Counted from the first letter of the stretch, positions 1-6,874 are shown. The stretch: 9,628 bases of DNA from Bacillota bacterium (GCA_021820805.1 JAKADF010000081.1:1-9628); one strand, 5' to 3'. Program-made: numbers and translations. Notes: generated by a model from the sequence alone, not told the origin.

Positions 1-2
1 AC

Positions 3-260
3 GGAACAGTAAATATTATTTTGTTAATTGTTGTCGTCTTAGTCATTCTCTTCGTTCTTTCTCGAAGTAAAGAATTTGGATCTCGAATGAAGGACACACA
101 AAAAAGAGCCGTTGAAACACAAAAATTCAATATGGAAGAGATACGGAAAGCACAGGGCAAGCGTGATGAACAAATTACTCTTCTCAAGGAAATAGTTGAG
201 CTTGAGAAACAGAACATTCGTAATCAGACTGAGATAATTAACTTGTTGAAACAAAAGTGA
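3..260 (+). CDS. Small membrane-anchored coiled-coil protein, 5' end outside the window
   Basis: The reading frame is already open at position 3 and shows no stop before 260. The true start is therefore probably upstream of the window; the first in-window start codon is a TTG at 21 with no ribosome binding site. The N-terminal part is a single hydrophobic segment (IILLIVVVLVILFVL) followed by about 60 highly charged, Lys/Glu/Gln-rich residues with heptad-like spacing, so a membrane anchor with a cytoplasmic coiled coil is likely. I do not recognise a family. Short proteins of this design are common as scaffolds or stress and cell-envelope accessory proteins, but nothing here fixes a function. 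The antisense frame over the same bases is judged a shadow. Confidence 0.6.
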   Translation, partial: GTVNIILLIVVVLVILFVLSRSKEFGSRMKDTQKRAVETQKFNMEEIRKAQGKRDEQITLLKEIVELEKQNIRNQTEIINLLKQK

Positions 261-311
261 ATACCAATATATCCAAACTTGAATTTGGCGTTTAGACTTG
301 GAGGGGCGTTT

Positions 312-767
312 GTGAAGAGATCGCTAGCAGGGTTCACGTTGTTGACGTTTGGTGTTAACGGTATGCGGACAAAAAGTTAACGATGCGGCTGTGCGTAACA
401 AACATAATCTAACGAATTAGGCGTTGCCATCCCGAGTCTTGGTAACAAAAACATTCACCCTGCACTCGGAAGGCATACCTGGACTGAAGATTTTGTCGGC
501 ACAACTTGATGTGGTACATGGACAGAACGCATCTGTAACGGTTCAGACAAAGTCAGGCATAAAGTCCAGCATGGAAGTTAATTACGATTCGGAACCGATT
601 AATGATAACAGTCTGGGCACTCAAATCGCGGACAGCTACGGTTATGTAAAATGGGAATGGAAGGTTCCTTCTGACACCACACCCGGCACATGGAACGTCA
701 CGATTACTGCAGGTTGAAAATCCATAATATTGCGACTGAACGTCAACAAGTTATTACGGTCTTTTGA
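312..767 (+). pseudogene. Decayed lipoprotein/secreted protein with C-terminal Ig-like domain
   Basis: Three frames together look like one broken gene. At 312 a GTG follows a GGAGGGG binding site (300-306) and encodes a signal-peptide-like start (VKRSLAGFTLLTFGV) that stops at 380. In another frame, across 346-417, the reading continues as LTVCGQKVNDAAV, which would supply a lipobox cysteine, and stops at 418-420. From 424 to 717 the same frame encodes an Ig-like beta-sandwich domain with the hallmark run NASVTVQTKSG, a central Asp-Ser-Tyr-Gly turn and the end DTTPGTWNVTITAG, which is typical of C-terminal modules of secreted Bacillota proteins. After a stop at 715-717 a third frame gives IATERQQVITVF ending at 767, a plausible last strand. 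At 22 plus about 98 residues the remnant also seems short, so a middle part may be deleted. The original function cannot be read. Confidence 0.55.
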
Positions 768-998
768 TAGGGCATACGACATACAATACAAAAGCTAAGC
801 CCTTCCCGCTGAGCGACACCGCCCCATAAACAGCTAGGCGACAACGATAGTAATATACGTGCTTTGATTATTTGATCCGTTGCATTTGTTGCGTCGAAGG
901 CTTGGATATACGTCTTCGCAGGCTTCTTTGCACCGGCACACACGTTGCACCTATACGCACACTTCCAAATTTACAAACATATGCAAATAGAGGAGTTA
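768..998. other. Intergenic region without a supported gene
   Basis: This stretch lies between the end of the decayed Ig-domain gene and the convergent end of the sigma factor gene. A short minus-strand frame (about 743-967) contains CxxxCxxC and CxxC spacings but has no ribosome binding site and no recognisable fold. Plus-strand frames here either overlap the sigma gene or are broken. It sits exactly where an anti-sigma gene would be expected downstream of the sigma factor, and no membrane-anchored or zinc anti-sigma protein is visible. No convincing terminator hairpin with a T-run was found on either strand. Confidence 0.4.
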
Positions 999-1493
999 TT
1001 AAACCATATATGTCTCGTGGGCAAGTTTTGTTAGCCGCAGGAGGACACGGTGGGTATCCGTTCGAACTTTCGCTTCGGAGCATTCAAGAAGGTTTGCAGT
1101 ATCCGCTACAGAAAAATCCTTAATTAGTCGCAGATCAAATAACCTCCTTTGTGGCTCCGACAGGACACTTAGGAGATCCTCAACCTCCACTAACGTATCA
1201 AGTGAAGCATGGGAGTAACTCTGTGAAGCATCCGAAACAAAATTTTGATTCTTTATTCTTTTTCTTGCTGTGTCCACAATGTAATTCCGCGCAATTTGCC
1301 AAATCCATGTCTTTATGTGCGAGTCCCCTCTGAATCGATCTCGATTGCGGATTACCCGTAAAAAGACTTCCTGTACGGTGTCTTCGGCCTCCATAGTGTT
1401 ACGTAATGACGATAAGGCGAAGCGATACAAATCTGAAGCATACAGAAAATATAGTTTTTCGACATCCTTCATGTTAGTGGCTGTCGTCGTCAC
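999..1493 (-). CDS. ECF-type RNA polymerase sigma factor (sigma-70 family)
   Basis: Predicted to direct RNA polymerase core enzyme to a dedicated promoter set. The product is 164 residues when read from the GTG at 1493, chosen because a perfect AGGAGG (1501-1506) lies 7 bases upstream; an ATG 7 codons further in (1472) is the alternative. Region 2 covers residues ~14-82, with AEDTVQEVFLRV (36-47) and KTWIWQIARNYIVDTARKR (61-79, the -10-binding helix). Region 4 covers ~104-157, with a helix-turn-helix around 127-150 (FSVADTANLLECSEAKVRT). There is no region 1 or 3, as expected for ECF sigmas, and no C-terminal extension. It lies 61 bases downstream of the second permease gene on the same strand with no terminator between, so it is probably the last gene of the ABC operon. 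No anti-sigma gene is recognisable downstream. Confidence 0.92.
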   Translation of the reverse strand: MTTTATNMKDVEKLYFLYASDLYRFALSSLRNTMEAEDTVQEVFLRVIRNRDRFRGDSHIKTWIWQIARNYIVDTARKRIKNQNFVSDASQSYSHASLDTLVEVEDLLSVLSEPQRRLFDLRLIKDFSVADTANLLECSEAKVRTDTHRVLLRLTKLAHETYMV

Positions 1494-1500
1494 GGGATAT

Positions 1501-1506
1501 CCTCCT
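1501..1506 (-). promoter_or_regulatory. Ribosome binding site that sets the sigma factor start
   Basis: The complement reads AGGAGG, with 7 bases to the GTG at 1493. The frame is open far upstream into the permease gene, so this site decides the start and shortens the product to 164 residues. Confidence 0.85.
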
Positions 1507-1554
1507 ATCGTTTCCAGCTTAAGACTCACGAGAACAACCAGAACTATGTAAAGG

Positions 1555-2772
1555 TTATGAACCGTAGGCCTGTATGTTCTTTCTTTTCTCACGTGAAATA
1601 CCGAGGGTTTCAACTTGTCGATACACCAACCAGAGCACCACATAGCTTACGATGGTTGAACCGATAAAAACTGGGATATGTACATGACCAAAAATTTGCG
1701 CGGCGATGGAACCAAGCATCAAACTGACAAATGTTAGACACGTGTGAAGGGCTCTAGAAGATATAAACAAATCACTAAGTTTCTCTGCATTCGTATTTGA
1801 AAACACCCATACGGAACAAAGATACGCGACGATACACACAATGAATGTTCCAATAACCAACAACCAAGGATGGCTGACAGCCGTGTATATTGTCATACCC
1901 TGAATTCGAGGTGGCCAAGGTGACTGTAGCGCTTGTGTAGGGAAGTGCTGAACAACATTCGTGTTGTAGTCCGTATACCAGAATGTTGATAATTTCAGCA
2001 CAACGTGGTGTTCAAGGTTATAAGTAACCTGATTGATATTTGGGATCACTTTGAAAAAACCAATCACAGCACCGACAGTTAACGGGAATGCCAAGGCTAG
2101 GAATCCTAAGGCCCATCCCAGAACAACATTACCAACGAGAAGACCCATGAAGAAAACGACAGAAAATGTAGCCAGTGCATCAAAAACATTGATCACCCCT
2201 GAGAAAATCAAGGTACTAACGGAAAAGTGGAGTGGAGATAGCATATTTGATAACCAGAGAACTATTGTTCTTAGAACCACCATAACCACGAGAGACCCTG
2301 TACCGAAGAGGAGCTTTGATGAAATCCACTCATTTCTATGTATAGGTTCATTTAATGTATCCGCGATTGCCAATGTTTGTTTGTCAAACGTTGACATGAG
2401 AACTCCAAGAGCACTCGCCACGCTAAGAACCCATAAGCTCGCGGGTGGATATCCTTGGATGTAGATCGGAACATGAGGCCTGAAATCAAGCGCCATAATA
2501 TGATGGTTTATCGCATCAATTGTTCCCATCGGCGAAGTCATATAGATAGACTCAAAGACAGAGGTAAGACGCACACTACTCGATGCACCAATCGCATTTA
2601 AGAAATTAATGACGGGGCCAGCCAAAACAACAAGGGTTAGACTAAGCAACCAGGAACGCATTACAATCCAATCGCGAAGAAGAAGTGCACGAATGCTTTG
2701 AGAAGATATTCCTCGCCGTACTTTTCCTCGTTTTGGATCCGTATCACTCTGAATTGTGTGGCTTGAATTCAC
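1555..2772 (-). CDS. ABC transporter permease, second subunit (YtrC/YtrD or ABC-2 type)
   Basis: Membrane subunit of the transporter encoded by this operon. From the GTG at 2772 the product is 405 residues. This start overlaps the TGA of the preceding permease as GTGA, and an AGGAGG lies 9 bases upstream, which favours it over longer frames. A basic cytoplasmic N-terminus with SIRALLLRDW (residues 26-35) resembles the conserved KEW-type start of ABC-2 permeases. Hydrophobic segments are visible near residues 41-60, 111-126, 157-175, 187-207, 208-240, 303-325, 342-360 and 366-385, so roughly eight membrane helices. A large loop (residues 61-110) probably faces outward. It differs from the first permease, so the transporter is likely a heterodimer. 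Substrate unknown; by analogy with Bacillus Ytr systems it may act on envelope-active compounds, which is inference. Confidence 0.82.
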   Translation of the reverse strand: MNSSHTIQSDTDPKRGKVRRGISSQSIRALLLRDWIVMRSWLLSLTLVVLAGPVINFLNAIGASSSVRLTSVFESIYMTSPMGTIDAINHHIMALDFRPHVPIYIQGYPPASLWVLSVASALGVLMSTFDKQTLAIADTLNEPIHRNEWISSKLLFGTGSLVVMVVLRTIVLWLSNMLSPLHFSVSTLIFSGVINVFDALATFSVVFFMGLLVGNVVLGWALGFLALAFPLTVGAVIGFFKVIPNINQVTYNLEHHVVLKLSTFWYTDYNTNVVQHFPTQALQSPWPPRIQGMTIYTAVSHPWLLVIGTFIVCIVAYLCSVWVFSNTNAEKLSDLFISSRALHTCLTFVSLMLGSIAAQIFGHVHIPVFIGSTIVSYVVLWLVYRQVETLGISREKRKNIQAYGS

Positions 2773-3842
2773 CCTCTCGTTCCTCCTCGTGCGACGCCAA
2801 ATTTCCGTCTGTTCGATTTTCCTTGCTTGCCGTTCTCCCAGGATCCCATGAAGGAGCGGGTTAACAAATGACAACACAACCACAAGAATAGGATGCCAAT
2901 TACCTTTACTCCCGTACGCTGAATGTGCGTGTGCAAAACGTAGTGTTCGACGATGAAAGCTGCACAAAGTGTACTAAATGCACGAATAATAGTCTGGACA
3001 GTACGACTTGAAGAGTTGAACCTTGATCTACGAAAGCTTTCTGCTGCCGACCTTCGATTCTTCCCTACCCATAACACAATGAAGAACGCAAGAATAGTCC
3101 ATGGGAGAGACGCCAGGACTTGTAAGGTAAAGTGGAAAGGAGCCTGAACCATCGTATCCATTCCGAAGTGAATAATTCCATACGGAGAAATGTCCCGAAT
3201 TGTGTTGTATGTATCAATTCCCCACTGTGGAATGTTCATCTGAAATGATCCATCTTTCCACGGACTGATAAACCATTCAGCTACAAACAGCGGCGCAACG
3301 AGAACTGCACACATTAAAAGGAGTGAAACAACAATCGGTCTCACAACTAGCACCATCACGAACGTTACAGAGTAAAACGCAAGCTCTAATATTGTACAGA
3401 TGAGCCACCATCCGTAAAGTGTCAAAAACGGTCCCAACGCATGTCTAGAACAGAGCGCACCCCATACCCACAGAGATGTGGTCGTTTGACTTACCACGAT
3501 GATTCCGATACCCAAGAGAAACTTTGTAAGAAGAACAGTACGAAGTCTCATGGGCTCAGACGCTAACTGAATGCCGAAACTACGGAAAAACTCTGATAAA
3601 TTAACCAGTGCTAATCCTGCACTAAAAATGATCAGTAAAAATCCAAGTCCCGGGAGCCCAAAACTCGCGTTCTGGATATTCTGCTCGACAATTAGTGGTG
3701 ACCTAAATTCCTGGGAAAACGATAGTGTCGACACAACGGCAAGCAATGGACCAATTGAAAAACAGAGAATGCCCAAAATGAGGTACCATCGCCCCAGTCG
3801 CCATTCTTTAAACAGTAGTGCCTTAGGAAAGTAGGATTGCAT
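2769..3842 (-). CDS. ABC transporter permease, first subunit (YtrC/YtrD or ABC-2 type)
   Basis: A 357-residue integral membrane protein starting at the ATG at 3842, which overlaps the 3' end of the ATPase gene by 20 bases; an AGGAGGG (3854-3860) lies about 11 bases upstream. It opens with the ABC-2-type signature LLFKEWRLGRWY (residues 9-20), in which the KEW element typically contacts the nucleotide-binding subunit. Hydrophobic segments are seen near residues 18-40, 66-82, 103-127, 138-165, 166-187, 238-260, 286-300 and 312-327. The C-terminus is basic and probably cytoplasmic. It pairs with the second permease and the ATPase. No substrate-binding protein is encoded nearby, consistent with an exporter or a sensing/detoxification transporter rather than an importer. 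Confidence 0.83.
   Translation of the reverse strand: MQSYFPKALLFKEWRLGRWYLILGILCFSIGPLLAVVSTLSFSQEFRSPLIVEQNIQNASFGLPGLGFLLIIFSAGLALVNLSEFFRSFGIQLASEPMRLRTVLLTKFLLGIGIIVVSQTTTSLWVWGALCSRHALGPFLTLYGWWLICTILELAFYSVTFVMVLVVRPIVVSLLLMCAVLVAPLFVAEWFISPWKDGSFQMNIPQWGIDTYNTIRDISPYGIIHFGMDTMVQAPFHFTLQVLASLPWTILAFFIVLWVGKNRRSAAESFRRSRFNSSSRTVQTIIRAFSTLCAAFIVEHYVLHTHIQRTGVKVIGILFLWLCCHLLTRSFMGSWENGKQGKSNRRKFGVARGGTRG
2782..2787 (-). promoter_or_regulatory. Ribosome binding site inside the first permease gene
   Basis: The complement reads AGGAGG, 9 bases before the GTG at 2772. It lies within the last codons of the first permease gene and supports translational coupling through the GTGA overlap. Confidence 0.8.
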
Positions 3843-4764
3843 CTCTGGTATAGCCCTCCTTCTCCATCAGCGCACGAAATAGGTCTTCAAATTTAATCGG
3901 CTGTTCATCTATATGTACGGATCCTGCTTGAAGTAGCCGCTCTCGGAGAGCTAAAGTATCTCCTTTTACAATGCAAGACTGTATTTTTCCGCGGGAACTG
4001 ACTACTAAGACACTAGGATGTTTCCATACCTTGTCCTCAATGGTAGTGTTCGCTACTACAACAAGCTCGCGAAAATAGGTCTTAAATCCTTCCATGCTCC
4101 CCGATAACACGATCCGTCCCTGATATAAAACGGAAATGTCGTCTGCCATTGCCTCTAGTTCCTCCAACCGATGCGTTGCAAAAACAACGGATAAACCGGT
4201 ACCGGCCACCTCTTGGACGATGAGGCCGAGAAACTGTCGGCGCACAATCGGGTCAAGCCCGTTTGTCGGTTCATCTAATAACAACACGTCTGGTCGACTC
4301 GCTAAGGCAACCGCTAAACGAAGCTGCATCTTCATCCCTAAAGAAAGCTTACGAATTGGCTGATGGAGTGGTAACTCCAAAACCTTAACAAGGTCTCTTG
4401 CGCGGGTCTCATCCCACCTTACGTAAAGCAAAGATGCATAGCGTAAGAGGTCTTGAACACGAAATCCTGGGTAGAACGCCCCATCTGCGCTAACTAGGTG
4501 TACACGTTGTCGAATGTCCGCAGCATCACCAACCATAGACTGTCCAAAGACTCGAATTACTCCAGAGGACGGCTCATACACACCGTTTAACAGCCGAAGT
4601 AACGTAGTTTTTCCTGCACCATTGGACCCGACAAGGCCGTGCACGGAACCATCTCGAACAGTGAAATTGACGTCGTTTAAGACAGTCTGTCCATCAATGA
4701 CTTTGGAAACCTGAGTAGTCTCTATAACATTCGAAACCAAAGTCTCGTTAAAGTTATTGGTCAT
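3823..4764 (-). CDS. ABC transporter ATP-binding protein (YtrB-like)
   Basis: Cytoplasmic ATPase that powers the two permeases. It is 313 residues from the ATG at 4764, with GGAGGGGG (4774-4781) 9 bases upstream. Walker A is GSNGAGKT (46-53). The signature motif is LSLGM (140-144), a variant of LSGGQ that is common in this subfamily. Walker B is LLLDEP (161-166) with catalytic E165, the D-loop is GLD (169-171) and the switch histidine is H198 (FATHRL). The usual Q-loop glutamine is not evident: that position reads VSADGAFYP. About 100 residues follow the core as a C-terminal domain, as in CcmA/YtrB-type proteins. The gene overlaps the end of the regulator gene by 11 bases and the first permease by 20 bases, so translation is probably coupled and the complex assembles stoichiometrically. 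Confidence 0.93.
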   Translation of the reverse strand: MTNNFNETLVSNVIETTQVSKVIDGQTVLNDVNFTVRDGSVHGLVGSNGAGKTTLLRLLNGVYEPSSGVIRVFGQSMVGDAADIRQRVHLVSADGAFYPGFRVQDLLRYASLLYVRWDETRARDLVKVLELPLHQPIRKLSLGMKMQLRLAVALASRPDVLLLDEPTNGLDPIVRRQFLGLIVQEVAGTGLSVVFATHRLEELEAMADDISVLYQGRIVLSGSMEGFKTYFRELVVVANTTIEDKVWKHPSVLVVSSRGKIQSCIVKGDTLALRERLLQAGSVHIDEQPIKFEDLFRALMEKEGYTRDAILLS

Positions 4765-5161
4765 CGTTACGTACCCCCTCCAAACTGTTCCATTCTCGAA
4801 CCACTTGCTGCACCAAATCTAAAAACTGATTGGCGGTCATACCAAGGTGATGAGCCTCGACAAGCCAGGTTCTTACAGATTTTTTCATCTCTTGAATGCG
4901 TTCTTCAAGATTTGGAGGTTTCGGATTCAGACTAACGAAAGTTCCTCGTCCAACAATGACCTCGATAACCTTGTCACGCTCTAGTTCCTGATAAGCTCTG
5001 GCAACCGTGTTGTGATTTACAGCAAGTTCTGTGGCTAGTTCGCGCACAGACGATAACTTCTCACCGGGTGCCAGGATACCCCGTGCAACTGCCGACTTAA
5101 CACCTCGAATAATTTGGAGGTAAATCGGATCGCTCGATCTTGGGTTGATATCCAACCACAT
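4754..5161 (-). CDS. GntR-family transcriptional regulator, YtrA subfamily
   Basis: DNA-binding repressor expected to control this operon. I take the ATG at 5161 (135 residues), because GGAG lies 8 bases upstream; an ATG at 5179 has no binding site. The winged helix-turn-helix covers residues ~11-77: DPIYLQIIRG opens the domain, the recognition helix region is LSSVRELATELAVNHNTVARAY (36-57, quoted by position and key residues Arg40, Asn49, Thr52, Arg55) and the wing is GRGTFV (71-76). The short ~55-residue helical tail, which is too small for a metabolite-binding domain of the FadR or HutC type, is diagnostic of the YtrA subfamily. The gene is first in the operon and sits just downstream of a matching palindrome, which argues for autorepression. 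The inducing signal is unknown. Confidence 0.9.
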   Translation of the reverse strand: MWLDINPRSSDPIYLQIIRGVKSAVARGILAPGEKLSSVRELATELAVNHNTVARAYQELERDKVIEVIVGRGTFVSLNPKPPNLEERIQEMKKSVRTWLVEAHHLGMTANQFLDLVQQVVREWNSLEGVRNDDQ

Positions 5162-5183
5162 CCGCTTCACTCCGTCCATTTAC

Positions 5184-5206
5184 GTGTACTAATACTCACG
5201 GTACAC
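5184..5206 (-). promoter_or_regulatory. Probable operator of the GntR/YtrA-type regulator
   Basis: Perfect inverted repeat GTGTA (5184-5188), 13 bases, TACAC (5202-5206); the arms extend by one base to GTGTAC/GTACAC. As I recall it, the YtrA site of Bacillus subtilis is an AGTGTA-N13-TACACT repeat, so this one has the same core and spacing. It covers roughly +4 to +26 of the predicted transcript, where a bound dimer would block initiation or early elongation. Confidence 0.72.
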
Positions 5207-5215
5207 CTAGGACAA

Positions 5216-5244
5216 AGTATATTAGTTATGTATAGGCTCGTCAA
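5216..5244 (-). promoter_or_regulatory. SigA-type promoter of the regulator-ABC-sigma operon
   Basis: On the minus strand the -35 box is TTGACG (5244-5239), the spacer is 17 bases and the -10 box is TATACT (5221-5216), each one mismatch from consensus. Transcription would start near 5209, leaving a leader of about 48 bases before the regulator ATG at 5161, with the palindrome directly downstream of the start. Confidence 0.75.
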
Positions 5245-5326
5245 CAAGGATCTGTTCACTTAAAATCAAGGATAAAAGCGGTACCGGATTGATGGACGTG
5301 ATTTTTGGCCGGAAGGAGGATAAGGA

Positions 5327-5398
5327 GTGCCCCTTTATGGGGCTTTGGAGGTGAAATCAAGCAAAGTGACTAAAGGTTACATCATTATGCAGCGATGA
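5327..5398 (+). CDS. Possible 23-residue leader peptide or small ORF
   Basis: A GTG start 7 bases after a perfect AGGAGG (5314-5319) opens 23 codons (VPLYGALEVKSSKVTKGYI and so on) before a TGA at 5396-5398. A short GC hairpin (GCCCC, 5329-5333; GGGGC, 5339-5343; 5-base loop) begins at the last base of the start codon and could hide it. The product has no recognisable motif. It lies between the divergent ABC operon promoter and the lipoprotein gene at 5496, about 100 bases before the latter. The main reason to list it is the quality and spacing of the binding site; it could equally be a chance AGGAGG. Confidence 0.25.
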   Translation: MPLYGALEVKSSKVTKGYIIMQR

Positions 5399-5495
5399 GC
5401 TAAGAACTGTTACTCGGCTACGGGACAGTAGTATCAATATATGGTATTGTAAAATTTATATTTTAAGTACCTGGGTTTACGGAGTCACTGAGAAG

Positions 5496-6107
5496 ATGAA
5501 ACAATTCAAGAAGTCGAAGTACACCATTGTTGGATTTAGCATCATTCTATTCATACTTGGTGGATGTGGAATTACGCCAACTTTAAACTCAAGTGCTACC
5601 AATCAGGTTGTTGGCACTACACAGAATTCACAACAGTCACTAGGAATCGGATTTTCGCCAGAAAAAGATAATGAGTCGTCGACTAATAGAACGAACAATA
5701 CTCAAAATACGCAAATCAACCCTCTCTTTCAAACAACTCTGACGTTACCAAATGGGAAAGTCATTTATCCTAACCAATCTGTTCGTTGGAGAGACTTACT
5801 TGTCCAGCTGATTGTTACAAGTTTGACTCCTCTCTCAAAGGGTGGATACGGATCAGTAATCGGTAATCATTCTACCATCGTCAGTCACGAACACGTTTCA
5901 AGTTCGGCTGGAAACGCGCTACTTGTATTAAACAAACGGACACGGCCAGCGGCGTCACATTCTAATGCGGTAACTTATGAATATTGGGCAATTGTTAACG
6001 GAAGCCAATACACTTATGCCGTCGAGGGTACGGTTATCGGTAATGTAAACAGTGCGAGGAATGAATTTAGCCAATTTTTGAGTCATTGGAAGGTGCCAAA
6101 ATCGTAG
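5496..6107 (+). CDS. Putative lipoprotein, unknown function
   Basis: A 203-residue secreted protein anchored to the outer face of the membrane. It has a basic start (MKQFKKSKY), a hydrophobic core and the lipobox LGGC, with Cys24 as the lipidated residue. Residues ~25-75 are Ser/Thr/Asn/Gln-rich and low in complexity, probably a flexible linker through the wall. Residues ~78-200 look like a compact, beta-rich domain with GNHSTIVSHEHVSS and SRNEF-like charged patches, but I recognise no family. GGAG (5481-5484) lies 11 bases before the ATG. The gene stands alone on the plus strand, divergent from the ABC operon. A functional link with the transporter is possible but nothing in the sequence proves it. 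Confidence 0.8.
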   Translation: MKQFKKSKYTIVGFSIILFILGGCGITPTLNSSATNQVVGTTQNSQQSLGIGFSPEKDNESSTNRTNNTQNTQINPLFQTTLTLPNGKVIYPNQSVRWRDLLVQLIVTSLTPLSKGGYGSVIGNHSTIVSHEHVSSSAGNALLVLNKRTRPAASHSNAVTYEYWAIVNGSQYTYAVEGTVIGNVNSARNEFSQFLSHWKVPKS

Positions 6108-6327
6108 TTAAAAAGGTATATCACAAATACTGAATCACGATATTGGTTACTTGATTGCCACTGAACTTGTACTAATTGTTATTAAATGGGGCATGTCGAA
6201 CGTTACAAGAATTCTTTGCATTAACATGCAGTAGTCTATTCGCAGATCTTGTTGCACTCTTGGGGCAGGTTGATCCAAAAGGGGGAGCGAATCAGACACT
6301 GCATATAGACCATATCTTCAATGATTT

Positions 6328-6334
6328 GGAGGGG
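6328..6334 (+). promoter_or_regulatory. Ribosome binding site that sets the start of the 109-residue protein
   Basis: GGAGGGG lies 4 to 6 bases before the GTG at 6339. An in-frame ATG at 6321 overlaps this site and has none of its own, so the GTG is preferred. Confidence 0.6.
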
Positions 6335-6338
6335 TATT

Positions 6339-6668
6339 GTGGGGCGGTCAATCAAGTCAAAACTACAACGCCAAGAAGAACGTCAAATAGTCGAAGAGTA
6401 CCATAAAATGGTCACCGAAGAAGCCCTGGAACCCCTATGGGAATCATTTGTAGCTTGGAAGGAAGGTACTTTGCCGTACGACGAACTTACAGAGCGCATC
6501 CACCTATTCCACAAGACGAACCAGGAGATATATAAGGATTTCAACTACACCGAACGGTATCTACTCGTTCTTTACGCCAAGATGAAACTAGGACGCCTGA
6601 CTGATCAGGATTACGCCAAAAATGGGACAATATTGGACCGCTGGAAGTACGATAAAGAAATCGATTAG
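6339..6668 (+). CDS. Small charged helical protein, unknown function
   Basis: 109 residues from the GTG at 6339. The protein is rich in Glu, Lys, Arg and aromatic residues and predicted largely helical: KLQRQEERQIVEEYHKMV (8-25), ALEPLWESFVAWKEGTLPYDEL (29-50, key Trp33, Trp40) and NYTERYLLVLYAKMKLGRL (69-87). There is no signal peptide or membrane segment, so it is probably cytoplasmic. I recognise no family. It ends 17 bases before a small zinc-finger gene on the same strand, and the two probably form a co-transcribed pair. Such pairs of a helical protein and a small zinc-finger protein may act together in nucleic-acid binding, but that is inference from the neighbour only. Confidence 0.7.
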   Translation: MGRSIKSKLQRQEERQIVEEYHKMVTEEALEPLWESFVAWKEGTLPYDELTERIHLFHKTNQEIYKDFNYTERYLLVLYAKMKLGRLTDQDYAKNGTILDRWKYDKEID

Positions 6669-6685
6669 GTGGCATTGTCATACCC

Positions 6686-6874
6686 ATGTTACAACCGGAA
6701 AGAGAGACTTCGACGAAGGGAAGACAAGGTCATTATTGCCGCCATTGTCATAAAATGCTGCCAAACGAAAAATTCACAGGGCGAGGGCATACGAAGCATG
6801 TGTGTAAGCAGTGTACATCCAAAATCTGTGCTGACAGAAGAGCTAAATCTAAGACTGAAGTAAGCCAAGGTTAA
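6686..6874 (+). CDS. Small CxxC zinc-finger protein
   Basis: 62 residues with a zinc-ribbon or treble-clef-like layout: HYCRHCHKMLPNEKF (16-30) holds Cys18 and Cys21, and HVCKQC (38-43) holds Cys40 and Cys43, spaced 18 residues apart, with Cys48 just beyond. The intervening Phe-Thr-Gly-Arg-Gly-His turn and the Lys/Arg-rich tail (SKICADRRAKSKTE) suggest nucleic-acid binding. AGGTGG (6667-6672) lies 13 bases before the ATG, which is long, so translation may depend on the upstream gene. Proteins of this type occur in Bacillota and in phages; I do not recognise a named family. An overlapping frame at 6669-6863 is a shadow. Confidence 0.7.
   Translation: MLQPERETSTKGRQGHYCRHCHKMLPNEKFTGRGHTKHVCKQCTSKICADRRAKSKTEVSQG

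Noticed and set aside
273..288. CCAAA/TTTGG hairpin as terminator of the first gene
   Set aside because: Only five weak pairs and a short CGTTT tail; not enough to call a terminator.
743..967. Minus-strand frame with CxxxCxxC and CxxC, possible anti-sigma protein
   Set aside because: No start with a binding site, no membrane segment and no HxxxCxxC zinc anti-sigma motif; kept only as a question in the findings.
872..1123. Plus-strand frame of 83 codons
   Set aside because: It overlaps the 3' end of the well-supported sigma factor gene by 125 bases, has no binding site and shows no recognisable motif.
2033..2464. 143-codon plus frame inside the second permease gene
   Set aside because: Antisense shadow of a membrane protein gene with clear start, overlap and operon context.
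6176..6406. Plus-strand frame of 76 codons from a TTG
   Set aside because: No binding site, overlaps the better-supported gene at 6339, and the C-terminal part is a shadow of that gene.
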